64,000 bases of DNA from Streptomyces sp. NBC_00078. GTDB taxonomy: Bacteria; Actinomycetota; Actinomycetes; Streptomycetales; Streptomycetaceae. Of this stretch, positions 1 through 8,010 are shown in pieces. The stretch is from assembly GCF_026343335.1 (NCBI RefSeq), contig NZ_JAPELX010000001.1:5704001-5768000 (forward strand), given 5' to 3'. The notes under the pieces were generated by a model. That model was given only the letters and a program-made list of their open reading frames with translations, was not told where the DNA came from and did no database searches. The translations under genes were made by a program, and so were the position numbers. Every line of letters begins with the position of its first letter. Position 1 is the first letter of the stretch.

Positions 1-3
1 CCG

Positions 4-783
4 TCAGCCGCTCGTCCCCAGTACTCCCCGCAGCTCCTTCGGCAGCAGCTGGGTGCAGGACTGCTTCGCCTGGTTGGTGAGGGCGTCGTTCGTGCAGGAG
101 TAGTAGTCGCTGTAGACCAGCTGGGCCGTGAAGGTCGCGGCGACCAGGGCGATGGCCAGGGAGGCCGTGACCAGGCCGGTCACCGCCGCCGTCGTCTGGG
201 GGCGGGCCGGCGGAGTGCCCGTGGACTCGGGCGTGCCGGGCTTGGTGCGCAGGCTGCTGATGCCCCAGTACAGGGCGAGGGCACCCAGCAGCAGGGCCAC
301 GTACGGCCAGCTGAAGAGGGCGAAGAAGAAGGCCCACATGCCGCTCAGCAGGGCGTAGCGGGCGCGGCGCTGGGAAGCGTCGGTCGGGTCCCAGCGCATG
401 CCCGTGCCCGGGGTGTTGCCGCCCTGGCCCTCGGGGCCGGGGGACTGCGGACGCCCGGGACGCTCGCCGAACCCGCCGGGGGAGCGGCCCGGCTGGCGGT
501 CGCTCCACTGGCTGCCCCAGGGGGAGTCGGAGTCACCCGACCCGTCGCCGCTCTCCCCGTCGGCCGGGCGGCGCGGCCGCCACGGCCGGTCCGGCGAGCC
601 CTCCGGCGGCGGCGCGAAGGGGTTGTCGTCCTGGGCGCCACCACTCTGCTCGTCGCCGGACTTCCTGTCCGAGGGAGCATCGGGAGGCGAGGCGGGCCGC
701 TCCCGCAGCAGGACGGCGCCACGCTTCCCTCCCTGCGCGGACTGCGGAGGGAGTCTGAGAAGTCGCAGGCTGCGGTCCGACAT
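4..783 (-). CDS. Hypothetical membrane protein, proline/glycine-rich N-terminus
   Basis: A protein of about 259 residues. The first ~130 residues are low-complexity and rich in Pro, Gly, Ser and Arg, probably disordered and cytoplasmic. Two hydrophobic segments follow, around residues 145-175 and 195-220, then a short tail with two Cys residues, probably outside the membrane. I do not recognise a family with a known function. It is transcribed away from purN. The ATG at 783 is used here; an in-frame TTG three bases upstream sits at a better distance from a purine-rich AGGGGAAG and could be the real start. The gene ends at the very edge of the window, but its stop codon is present. Confidence 0.75.
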   Translation of the reverse strand: MSDRSLRLLRLPPQSAQGGKRGAVLLRERPASPPDAPSDRKSGDEQSGGAQDDNPFAPPPEGSPDRPWRPRRPADGESGDGSGDSDSPWGSQWSDRQPGRSPGGFGERPGRPQSPGPEGQGGNTPGTGMRWDPTDASQRRARYALLSGMWAFFFALFSWPYVALLLGALALYWGISSLRTKPGTPESTGTPPARPQTTAAVTGLVTASLAIALVAATFTAQLVYSDYYSCTNDALTNQAKQSCTQLLPKELRGVLGTSG

Positions 784-963
784 CAAGTGAGCGTCTTCCC
801 CTAGGAGATACGGCGATGATCAGGCGTTCGTACGGCTGTCTTTCGTGACCCCGTCACTTCGGAAACGCACAGCACGACGACCACGTTCCCGCCCGGGCCC
901 TCCCAAACGCTACCTTCCGGCCACGCCCCCGTCCCGTGGGGGCCGTCCGGAGTGCCGGTATCG

Positions 964-991
964 TTGCTGACGGTCGGCCGCTTCGTAGACT
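964..991 (+). promoter_or_regulatory. Candidate purN-purH promoter
   Basis: TTGCTG (964-969) and TAGACT (986-991) are 16 bp apart and resemble a housekeeping streptomycete promoter. It would give a leader of about 85 nt before the purN GTG. A small inverted repeat, TGCATT/AATGCA at 1013-1030, lies in that leader. Read by eye only. The rest of the 784-1078 gap shows nothing else. Confidence 0.3.
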
Positions 992-1078
992 TCCCCGTAT
1001 CCCGGGGCGTGATGCATTAGGACGAATGCACAAAGCGCCGGCCGCCGGTAGAACGCTCCCCCGAGAAAGGGCCCCACC

Positions 1079-1708
1079 GTGGCCGCCAAGCCCGTGGTCA
1101 AGCGCCTGGTCGTGCTGGTTTCCGGATCGGGAACCAATCTGCAGGCGCTCCTCGACGAGATCGCGGCCAACGGCACCGAGGCCTACGGCGCCGAGATCGT
1201 GGCCGTCGGCGCCGACCGCGAGGGCATCGAGGGGCTCGCGCGCGCGGAGCGCGCAGGACTGCCGACCTTCGTGCGGAAGGTCAAGGACCACGGCACCCGC
1301 GAGGAGTGGGACGCGGCGCTGGCCGAGTCCGTCGCCGCGTACGAGCCCGACCTCGTGGTCTCCGCCGGCTTCATGAAGATCGTGGGGAAGGAGTTCCTCG
1401 CGCGCTTCGGCGGGCGGTTCGTGAACACCCACCCCGCCCTGCTGCCCAGTTTCCCGGGAGCCCACGGCGTGCGTGACGCGCTCGCGTACGGCGCGAAGGT
1501 CACCGGCTGCACCGTCCACTTCGTCGACGACGGCGTCGACACCGGACCGATCATCGCCCAGGGGGTGGTCGAGATCCGGGACGAGGACGACGAGAGCGCT
1601 CTGCACGAGCGCATCAAGGAAGTCGAGCGAAGGCTGCTCGTCGAGGTCGTGGGGCGGCTCGCCCGCAACGGCCACCGCATTGAGGGACGAAAGGTAGTTA
1701 TCCAGTGA
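1079..1708 (+). CDS. purN: Phosphoribosylglycinamide formyltransferase (GAR transformylase)
   Basis: Transfers a formyl group from 10-formyl-tetrahydrofolate to GAR, step 3 of de novo purine synthesis, in the cytoplasm. 209 residues, the usual length. The N-terminal VSGSGTN phosphate-binding loop is at residues 14-20. The catalytic triad is visible: Asn116 and His118 in VNTHPALLP, and Asp154 in GVDTGP, matching the family Asn-His-Asp spacing (106/108/144 in E. coli PurN). The GTG start follows an AGAAAGGG ribosome binding site. The stop overlaps the purH start by GTGA, so the two are translationally coupled. This is the folate-dependent enzyme, not the formate-dependent PurT. Confidence 0.96.
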   Translation: MAAKPVVKRLVVLVSGSGTNLQALLDEIAANGTEAYGAEIVAVGADREGIEGLARAERAGLPTFVRKVKDHGTREEWDAALAESVAAYEPDLVVSAGFMKIVGKEFLARFGGRFVNTHPALLPSFPGAHGVRDALAYGAKVTGCTVHFVDDGVDTGPIIAQGVVEIRDEDDESALHERIKEVERRLLVEVVGRLARNGHRIEGRKVVIQ

Positions 1709-3300
1709 CCGCCACCGCCGAGAGCACCAAGCGGCCCATTCGCCGGGCGCTCGTCAGCGTCTACGACAAGACCGGACTGGAAGACCTCGCGCGCGGGCTG
1801 CACGAGGCCGGTGTCGAGCTCGTCTCCACCGGGTCCACGGCCGGCCGTATCGCCGCCGCCGGTGTCCCCGTCACCAAGGTCGAGGAGCTGACCGGCTTCC
1901 CCGAGTGCCTGGACGGCCGGGTCAAGACCCTGCACCCCAAGGTGCACGCGGGCATCCTCGCCGACCTGCGGCTCGAGGACCACCAGCGGCAGCTCGCCGA
2001 GCTGGGCGTCGAGCCCTTCGACCTCGTCGTGGTCAACCTCTACCCGTTCCGCGAGACCGTCGCCTCCGGCGCCTCGCCCGACGAGTGCGTGGAGCAGATC
2101 GACATCGGCGGGCCGTCGATGGTCCGCGCGGCCGCCAAGAACCACCCGTCGGTCGCCGTCGTGACCAGCCCGGCGCGGTACGCGGACGTCCTCGGCGCGG
2201 TCGAGGGCGGTGGTTTCGACCTCGCCACCCGCAAGCGGCTGGCCGCGGAGGCCTTCCGGCACACGGCCGAGTACGACATCGCGGTGGCGAGCTGGTTCGC
2301 GAGTTCCTACGCCCCCGTCGACGACTCTCTCTTCCCCGACTTCCTCGGCGCCACCCTGGAGCGCAAGAGCACCCTGCGCTACGGCGAGAACCCGCACCAG
2401 CCCGCGGCGCTCTACGTCGACACTGCATCCGTCGGCGGCTCCGCCGCGGGCGGCGTCGGTCTCGCGGAGGCCGAGCAGCTGCACGGCAAGGAGATGTCGT
2501 ACAACAACTACACGGACACGGACGCCGCGCGCCGTGCCGCGTACGACCACGACGAGCCCTGCGTGGCGATCATCAAGCACGCCAATCCCTGTGGCATCGC
2601 GGTCGGTTCGGACGTCGCCGAGGCGCACCGCAAGGCGCACGCCTGTGACCCTCAGTCGGCGTTCGGCGGGGTCATCGCCGTCAACCGGCCGGTGAGCAAG
2701 GAGATGGCGGAACAGGTCGCCGAGATCTTCACCGAGGTCATCGTCGCGCCCGACTACGAGGACGGCGCGCTGGAGGCCCTCGCGAAGAAGAAGAACATCC
2801 GGGTGCTGAAGGCCGCCGCCGCGCCCTCCCACCCCGCCGAGGTCAAGCCCATCGACGGCGGTGCGCTGCTCCAGGTGACGGACCGCCTCCAGGCGGAGGG
2901 CGACGACCCGGCCAACTGGACGCTCGCGACCGGCGAGGCGCTCACCGCCGACGAACTGGCCGAGCTCGCCTTTGCCTGGCGGGCCTGCCGCGCCGTGAAG
3001 TCCAACGCGATCCTCCTCGCCAAGGACGGCGCCTCGGTCGGCGTCGGCATGGGGCAGGTCAACCGGGTCGACTCGTGCAGGCTCGCCATCGCGAGGGCGG
3101 GCGAGGAGCGGGCGCGCGGTTCCTACGTCGCGTCGGACGCGTACTTCCCCTTCCCGGACAACATCGAGGTCCTTGCCGCCGCCGGCGTCAAGGCCATCGT
3201 CCAGCCGGGCGGTTCGATCCGCGACGAGCTCTCCGTCGAGGCCGCGAAGAAGGCGGGCGTCACGATGTACTTCACGGGGACGCGGCACTTCTTCCACTGA
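1705..3300 (+). CDS. purH: Bifunctional AICAR formyltransferase / IMP cyclohydrolase
   Basis: Performs the last two steps of IMP synthesis: formylation of AICAR (ZMP) with 10-formyl-THF, then ring closure. 531 residues, normal for the fusion. The MGS-like IMP cyclohydrolase domain is N-terminal (about 12-150) with KTLHPKVHAGIL. The AICAR transformylase domain follows, with LRYGENPHQ and the catalytic KHANPCG signature near residues 290-296. The GTG start overlaps the purN stop. Its substrate ZMP is the ligand class sensed by the riboswitch predicted upstream of glyA at 32.4 kb, which links the two loci through one-carbon supply. Confidence 0.96.
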   Translation: MTATAESTKRPIRRALVSVYDKTGLEDLARGLHEAGVELVSTGSTAGRIAAAGVPVTKVEELTGFPECLDGRVKTLHPKVHAGILADLRLEDHQRQLAELGVEPFDLVVVNLYPFRETVASGASPDECVEQIDIGGPSMVRAAAKNHPSVAVVTSPARYADVLGAVEGGGFDLATRKRLAAEAFRHTAEYDIAVASWFASSYAPVDDSLFPDFLGATLERKSTLRYGENPHQPAALYVDTASVGGSAAGGVGLAEAEQLHGKEMSYNNYTDTDAARRAAYDHDEPCVAIIKHANPCGIAVGSDVAEAHRKAHACDPQSAFGGVIAVNRPVSKEMAEQVAEIFTEVIVAPDYEDGALEALAKKKNIRVLKAAAAPSHPAEVKPIDGGALLQVTDRLQAEGDDPANWTLATGEALTADELAELAFAWRACRAVKSNAILLAKDGASVGVGMGQVNRVDSCRLAIARAGEERARGSYVASDAYFPFPDNIEVLAAAGVKAIVQPGGSIRDELSVEAAKKAGVTMYFTGTRHFFH

Positions 3301-3339
3301 CGGACACCTCACCCGGGCGGCGCTGCGCCGGATCGACAC

Positions 3340-5118
3340 CTACGTCGAACTGCGCAGTGCCGCCCAGGTGTTGGGGCCTACTTCGCCGTCCACCGCAAGG
3401 CCCTTGTCCCGTTGGAACTGCTTCACCGCGGCCAGCGTGGCGTCGCCGAACTGGCCGTCCACGCCCGCTTCGCCGACGCTGTAGCCGCGCTTGGCGAGCA
3501 TGCACTGTACCTGGACCACGCGCTGCCCCTTGTCGCCGTGGACGGTGAGCTCGGTACCGGAGTAGTACGTGCACTGGGAGCTCCAGGGCGGGGTGGCGGG
3601 CGTTGTCGCGGTCTTGGTGGGGGTGGCGGTGGGAGCGCTGCCGCCACCGCTTTCGTTGCGGTCGGACGGGGCGGAGGCTTCGTCGGAGGGCGTGGCCTGC
3701 GTACCGCCCGCACTGCCGCCCGCGGATGCGTTGGGGCTCTCTGACGCCTCGGCCTCCTCCTTCCCCGAGGCGGTTTCCTTCTGCTTCTCCTTGTCGCCGG
3801 AGGGCGAGGCGGACGAGCTGGGGATGGCAGAGGCCTGCGCGTCGCCGGGTGTGGTGCTGCCGGCGGCCGTCGGTGCCGCCGAGGCCGTTTCGCCGAGGGA
3901 CGGGCGGGTGAGGAAGAAGGCGCCCGCGGCGACGGCGCACACGGCGAGGCCCGCGGCCACGGCGAGGTACGCCTTCGGCTTCCTCCGGCGGCTGCCGCCG
4001 TCCTCGGGGGCCGGGGCCTGCGCGGAGGTGGCGTACTGCATGCGCGGCATCGGCGGGGTGGGCGTGAAGGCGGGGCCGGGGGCGGGGGACGCCGTGCGCT
4101 CCGTCGGCGCACGCAAATGGACGGTCTCCTGGACGGAGACGGATTCCAGGACGTCGCAGGCCTGCCGTCGGGCGAGCAGCCGTGCGGCCAGTGGCTCGTG
4201 CCAGGGGGCCGCGCCGCTGTGACCGGCCGACGTGGCGGCGTCGAGGAGTTGCCGCGGGGTGGGGCGTCCGGCGGGGTCCTTGGCGAGGCAGGCGGACAGG
4301 AGCGCCGCCAACGCCCGGTCCGCCGCCGCGAGTTCGGACATGACCTCGGGCTTGGGTTCCTCGAACGCGACACGATGCATCACGTCGACGCCCGTTCCGT
4401 CCCCGAAGGGGGCGTGGCCGGTGGCGGCGTAGATCAGGCTCCCCGCGAGCGAGAAGACGTCGGAGGCGGTGTCGCAGCGCCCCTCGCGCAGATACTCGGG
4501 CGACATGAAGGCGGGCGTGCCGACCCTGCTCCCGGTCGAGGTGATCGCGCTGCTGTCGGTGGCCTGCGCGATGCCGAAGTCGATGACGTGCGCGCCCTGC
4601 AGGGACAGGATCACGTTGGACGGCTTGAGATCCCGGTGTACGACGCCGACGGCGGCCATCGACGACAGAGCCTGCCCAAGGTCCGCCACCAGCCGCCACA
4701 CGCCGGCCGGCGCCAGTGTGCCGCAGTCGCGCACGGCGTCGGCGAGGTTGAGGCCGGGTACGTACTGCGTGGCCATCCACAGCAGCGTGTCGTCGAAGCC
4801 GGTGCCGAGCAGCTGCGGCGCACGCGGGGTGTGGACCCGGGCATGCACGGAGGCCTCCCGCTCGAAACGCCGCCGGAACCGGGGGTCTTCGGCGTACTCG
4901 GGGCGGATCACCTTGACGGCGGCGAGACCGGGGGTGTCGTCGGCGGGGCGGGCGAGGTAGACGCGGCCCATGCCGCCGCTGCCGAGTAGGCCGAGGGGGG
5001 CGTAGGGGCCGATGCGGCCGGGGTCGGTCGGCTGCATCGGCGTCGCGCCCGCATGCGTCAGAGCCGCGTCACCGGACGCCGGGGTGTACGACGGCATGGG
5101 TTGCCGCTGGTCTGTCAT
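3340..5118 (-). CDS. Membrane Ser/Thr protein kinase with C-terminal peptidoglycan-binding domain
   Basis: 592 residues. Cytoplasmic kinase domain at about 38-300: Gly loop LGSGGMG 45-51, Lys69, HRDLKPSN with catalytic Asp163, DFG at 180-182, and a VGTPAFMSPE activation-segment end, so all catalytic residues are present. A single membrane span lies near 376-398. A long Ser/Thr/Pro/Ala-rich linker then leads to a PG_binding_1 repeat in the last ~80 residues (VDGQFGDATLAAVKQFQ and VDGEVGPNTWAAL). Topology implies sensing of cell-wall glycan outside and phosphorylation inside. The ATG follows GGGGGA. It converges on purH. This is the more conventional relative of the two FHA-linked kinases downstream. 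Confidence 0.9.
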   Translation of the reverse strand: MTDQRQPMPSYTPASGDAALTHAGATPMQPTDPGRIGPYAPLGLLGSGGMGRVYLARPADDTPGLAAVKVIRPEYAEDPRFRRRFEREASVHARVHTPRAPQLLGTGFDDTLLWMATQYVPGLNLADAVRDCGTLAPAGVWRLVADLGQALSSMAAVGVVHRDLKPSNVILSLQGAHVIDFGIAQATDSSAITSTGSRVGTPAFMSPEYLREGRCDTASDVFSLAGSLIYAATGHAPFGDGTGVDVMHRVAFEEPKPEVMSELAAADRALAALLSACLAKDPAGRPTPRQLLDAATSAGHSGAAPWHEPLAARLLARRQACDVLESVSVQETVHLRAPTERTASPAPGPAFTPTPPMPRMQYATSAQAPAPEDGGSRRRKPKAYLAVAAGLAVCAVAAGAFFLTRPSLGETASAAPTAAGSTTPGDAQASAIPSSSASPSGDKEKQKETASGKEEAEASESPNASAGGSAGGTQATPSDEASAPSDRNESGGGSAPTATPTKTATTPATPPWSSQCTYYSGTELTVHGDKGQRVVQVQCMLAKRGYSVGEAGVDGQFGDATLAAVKQFQRDKGLAVDGEVGPNTWAALRSST

Positions 5119-5226
5119 CGATCCCCCGAGTGCTGTTCTGCCTCCCCAACGTGCGCTTGTGTCAGGATGGTTGGTGCGAGGCTATCGCGTGGGGCGGGGG
5201 AGTGGTTCGAGGGCCGGTGGTCCCGC

Positions 5227-5583
5227 TCAGGTGTTCTTCGGGTACACGGTGTACTCGTGGCAGTCGGCGCACCCCTTCACCAGCGCCTTGTCGAACTTGC
5301 CGTGGGGACTGTTCAGGGTGACCTGGTGCTTGTCGTGGTGCCAGTCTCCCCACCCGTCCCCGTGGACACGCACCCACACGTCGCCCTGGCAGCCGGTGTT
5401 GTACTTGATGCCGGTGGCCTTGACCGTGCTGAGGTCGAGCGAGTAGACGGACCCGCACGAACGGCTGTACATCAGCCATCCCCGCTCCTCTTCGAGGATC
5501 GAGTCGGCCGCGGAGGCGGGGGTGGTGGCGAGCATGAGAGCCGCGGCGAGACTGCCGAGGACGGTGATGGTGCGCTTGCCCAT
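5227..5583 (-). CDS. Small secreted Cys-containing protein, unknown function
   Basis: 118 residues. The start at 5583 is fixed by a strong GGGAGGAA six bases upstream and by a good Sec signal peptide (KR, then a hydrophobic run ending ATTPASA-AD near residue 25). The mature part of about 92 residues has four Cys (CGS, GCQG, GCADC) that could form two disulfides, and is rich in aromatics, Gly, His and Lys. I do not recognise the family. It stands alone, in the same direction as the regulatory genes to its right. Confidence 0.75.
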   Translation of the reverse strand: MGKRTITVLGSLAAALMLATTPASAADSILEEERGWLMYSRSCGSVYSLDLSTVKATGIKYNTGCQGDVWVRVHGDGWGDWHHDKHQVTLNSPHGKFDKALVKGCADCHEYTVYPKNT

Positions 5584-5654
5584 GAGGGTTCCTCCCGTTG
5601 TCGAAGCAGGTACCACTGTGGGGCGGCCGGGGACCGCGCGGTACCTCGAACGTT

Positions 5655-6026
5655 TCAGGGTCCGGACAGCTCGCACCACACGGTCTTGCCCGCAGGTGTC
5701 AGCCACACGCCCCAGCGCCGGGCGACCGCGTCGAGCAGGAGCAGACCGCGGCCGGTCTCGTCGTCCGGGTTCGGGTGGCGGGCGATGAGCCAGGCGTGCG
5801 GGTCGGGGTCGGTGACCTCCAGGCGGGTACGGCCGTCCGGGGTGCGGAACAGGCGGACGGTCACCGGGGTGCTCTCGCCGACATGCTTGATCACGTTGGT
5901 GAGCAATTCGGTCACGCAGAGCTGGACTTCGGAGCAGGGTGCGCCGAGGTGCTCGCGGACGGCGTGGCGTACCTCCGGTACGGCCTTGGGGAGTGCGAGC
6001 AGTTCGAGGACGAGCGGTTCGTTCAC
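5655..6026 (-). CDS. ATP-binding protein, RsbW-like anti-sigma/HATPase domain
   Basis: 123 residues, a stand-alone GHKL ATPase fold. The N-box is in LCVTELLTNVIKH (about 37-49), followed by EVTDPDP and the G-box DETGRGLLLL. Such streptomycete proteins are usually classed as HATPase_c_2 anti-sigma regulatory factors; no partner sigma or anti-anti-sigma gene is adjacent. The GTG start overlaps the stop of the upstream 70-residue gene (GTGA), so translation is coupled. It belongs to a WhiJ-type cluster with the divergent XRE and DUF397 genes. Confidence 0.8.
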   Translation of the reverse strand: MNEPLVLELLALPKAVPEVRHAVREHLGAPCSEVQLCVTELLTNVIKHVGESTPVTVRLFRTPDGRTRLEVTDPDPHAWLIARHPNPDDETGRGLLLLDAVARRWGVWLTPAGKTVWCELSGP

Positions 6027-6235
6027 CGGCCCGCCGCCTTGCGCAGGGCGGTGATCAGGGCGCGGGCGGTGGCCTGGTTGCAGTTGCCGAGTGCGATGAG
6101 AGGCCGTACGGGGAGCGCGCCGGCGAACGTCGGCAGGTCCACGCCGAGGGAGGGGAGCGTGATGCCGTTCGCCTCCAGGGCGGTGCGGAGGTCTTCGACG
6201 CAGGCGTCGGTGTCGTCGTCGTGGGGGCGGTTCAT
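6023..6235 (-). CDS. Small hypothetical protein of the WhiJ-type cluster
   Basis: 70 residues; the ATG at 6235 has AGAAAGG nine bases upstream. An in-frame GTG at 6283 would add 16 residues but lacks a clear ribosome binding site. The acidic N-terminus (DDDTDACVEDL) is followed by an amphipathic region and a basic C-terminal helix. The sequence has no catalytic motif I recognise. Small proteins like this commonly sit between an ATP-binding protein and an XRE regulator in Streptomyces; the role is unknown. Confidence 0.65.
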   Translation of the reverse strand: MNRPHDDDTDACVEDLRTALEANGITLPSLGVDLPTFAGALPVRPLIALGNCNQATARALITALRKAAGR

Positions 6236-6358
6236 GGGCGTACGCCTTTCTGCGGCCTGTGCGCTCTGTGAGGAATCAGTCACAGCGTGGCGTCAAGGGG
6301 CGTACCGTGAAAAGTGTTTGGGTTGCGCCCGGTAACAGGCAAATGGCGGTGGTGAGTT

Positions 6359-7243
6359 GTGCCCCCTCGTAAGGATCCCGACGCGTCGGCGAACGTCCCC
6401 TCCTTCTACGGCGCCGAGTTGCGCTTCAAGAGGGAGGAAGCGGGCCTGACGCTCGAACAGCTGGCGGAGGGGAGCTTCCGGGGCATCCCGTTCCTCAGTC
6501 AGATCGAGCGGGGCGAGCGGCGCATGCCGATGGATCTGGCCCGGCACGTCGACAAGGTGCTGAAGACGGACGGATTTTTCGAGCGGCGCTGTGAAGACGC
6601 CCGCAAGGCGAAGCAGTCGGGGCATGCGGAGTACTTCGCGGATGTCGCGGAGATGGAGAAACATGCGGAGACGATCGAGGACTGGGCGCCGTCGCTGATC
6701 CCAGGGCTGTTGCAGACCAGGGCGTACGCCCAGAAGGTTGTGGAGACCTCGCTGCCGTGGCTGCCGCCCGAGACCGTCGAGAACCAAGTCAAGGCCCGCA
6801 TGGAGCGCGCGAAGCTCTGGGAGTGTGAGGAGCACCCGTCGTTCTGGGCTGTTCTCCACGAGTCGCTGATCCGCAGGCCGCTCCTGGACCCCGAGGAGAT
6901 GGCCGTCCAGCTCAGGCACATCGCGCACGTAATCCGCTCCACGCAGAGCGTTCTGCAGATCCTTCCGGAAACATCAGCCGCGCACCCGTTCATGATGGGC
7001 ATGGTCAGGGTCATGACCTTCCCGGACGCACCACCGGTGGTGTACACGGAGGGACTCCACAGCGGCCAGCTCATCGACTATCCGGCCCTCGTGAAGAACT
7101 ACCGGAGGTCGTACGATCTGCTCAGGGCAGCGGCGCTGCCACCGGAGGCCTCCCTGGCCGTGATCGAGGCAGCAGCAGAGGATTACCGGAATGAATCCCA
7201 ACAGCAGGATCGACCTGAGCTCCGTTCAGTGGCGCAAGAGTAG
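6359..7243 (+). CDS. XRE-family HTH regulator with DUF5753 domain (WhiJ-like)
   Basis: 294 residues. The N-terminal helix-turn-helix is at about 17-70 (AELRFKREEAGLTLEQLAEG...FLSQIERGERR). The C-terminal DUF5753 domain runs from about 105 to 275, with the signature DWAPSLIPGLLQTRAYA. Cytoplasmic DNA-binding regulator. It overlaps the downstream DUF397 gene by 53 bp; XRE and DUF397 pairs are developmental or antibiotic regulators in Streptomyces, and one pair (Scr1/Scr2) has been described as toxin-antitoxin-like. It starts at a GTG with a weak ribosome binding site. Target unknown. Confidence 0.85.
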   Translation: MPPRKDPDASANVPSFYGAELRFKREEAGLTLEQLAEGSFRGIPFLSQIERGERRMPMDLARHVDKVLKTDGFFERRCEDARKAKQSGHAEYFADVAEMEKHAETIEDWAPSLIPGLLQTRAYAQKVVETSLPWLPPETVENQVKARMERAKLWECEEHPSFWAVLHESLIRRPLLDPEEMAVQLRHIAHVIRSTQSVLQILPETSAAHPFMMGMVRVMTFPDAPPVVYTEGLHSGQLIDYPALVKNYRRSYDLLRAAALPPEASLAVIEAAAEDYRNESQQQDRPELRSVAQE

Positions 7244-7388
7244 TTACAGCAACGGCAGCGGTGGCGAGTGCGTCGAGGTCGCCGACAACCTCCCCGGCAC
7301 CGTCCCCGTCCGCGACTCCAAGAACCCTTCCGGCCCCGCCCTGGTGTTCCCCACCCACACCTGGGCCGCCTTCATCCGCTCCCTGTAA
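7191..7388 (+). CDS. DUF397 domain protein
   Basis: 65 residues, whole-length DUF397: WRKSSYSNGSGGECVEVAD, then VPVRDSKNPSGPALVF and a C-terminal WAAFIRSL. It starts inside the 3' end of the XRE gene in another frame, so the two are co-expressed. Presumed binding partner or modulator of the XRE protein. A second DUF397 gene lies in the mobile element at 43.8 kb with the same architecture. Confidence 0.85.
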   Translation: MNPNSRIDLSSVQWRKSSYSNGSGGECVEVADNLPGTVPVRDSKNPSGPALVFPTHTWAAFIRSL

Positions 7389-7464
7389 CTATTCAGGTAC
7401 CGCTCCCGTGCGTGGCCCCCGAAACTCATCTGTGTCAGAACCACTGAGTTGAACGGGGAAGCAC

Positions 7465-7944
7465 ATGCGATCAAGCATCCTGACAAGGACGCTCGTCAGC
7501 GCCGTCACCGTCGTCGGAATCGCCGCCGGGAGCCTGGCAACCGCGGGTACCGGCTTCGCGGCGTCCGAGCCGGTCGCGAAGCCGGCGGCGGTTTCCGGGG
7601 ACGTCAGCACGCTCGCGACGAACAACTTCGGCCTGACCGCCGTGCAGGCGAAGAGGGTCCAGGTCTGGCTGAAGAAGCACCACGGCTACACGGGCTCGCT
7701 CGACGGGAAGCTCGGCACCGGCAGCTGGAAGTCGTTCCAGAAGTGCCTCAAGCAGTACTGGGGTTACCGTGGCGCGATCGACGGGAAGCCCGGCAAGAAC
7801 ACGGTGAAGGCGCTGCAGCACCTGCTGAAGAAGGGCTACGGCTACCGCGGCGCGATCGACGGTGCCGCCGGATCGGCCACCAAGTCCGCGTTCAAGAAGT
7901 TCGCCGCCGGGGCCCCCTCCGCCAAGCGGACCGGCCTCCACTGA
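7465..7944 (+). CDS. Secreted protein of three peptidoglycan-binding-like repeats
   Basis: 159 residues. The ATG follows GGGGAA. A Sec signal peptide covers residues 1-33 (cleavage near GFAAS). The mature part is three short repeats sharing the pattern GYxGxxDGxxGxxxxxxxxxxL/F (GYTGSLDGKLG, GYRGAIDGKPG, GYRGAIDGAAG), which resembles degenerate PG_binding_1 units, and is Lys-rich. It probably binds the cell wall. There is no enzymatic domain. It lies directly beside kinases that carry related wall-binding domains. Confidence 0.75.
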   Translation: MRSSILTRTLVSAVTVVGIAAGSLATAGTGFAASEPVAKPAAVSGDVSTLATNNFGLTAVQAKRVQVWLKKHHGYTGSLDGKLGTGSWKSFQKCLKQYWGYRGAIDGKPGKNTVKALQHLLKKGYGYRGAIDGAAGSATKSAFKKFAAGAPSAKRTGLH

Positions 7945-7955
7945 CCGACCGCAGT

Positions 7956-8001
7956 CGAGTGGCGCGCCCCCGGTTTACAGGGACCGGGGACGCGCCACTC
8001 G
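7956..8001. terminator. Bidirectional terminator
   Basis: A 19-bp stem with one mismatch (arms 7956-7974 and 7983-8001, 8-nt loop) sits between the convergent genes ending at 7944 and 8011. No U-tract, as is usual in Streptomyces. Confidence 0.8.
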
Positions 8002-8010
8002 GCAGTTCGG

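Noticed and set aside
1183..3339. Long minus-strand frame opposite purN-purH
   Set aside because: A shadow of high-GC codon bias: low-complexity Arg/Gly/Val protein, no motif, and it lies opposite two certain genes.
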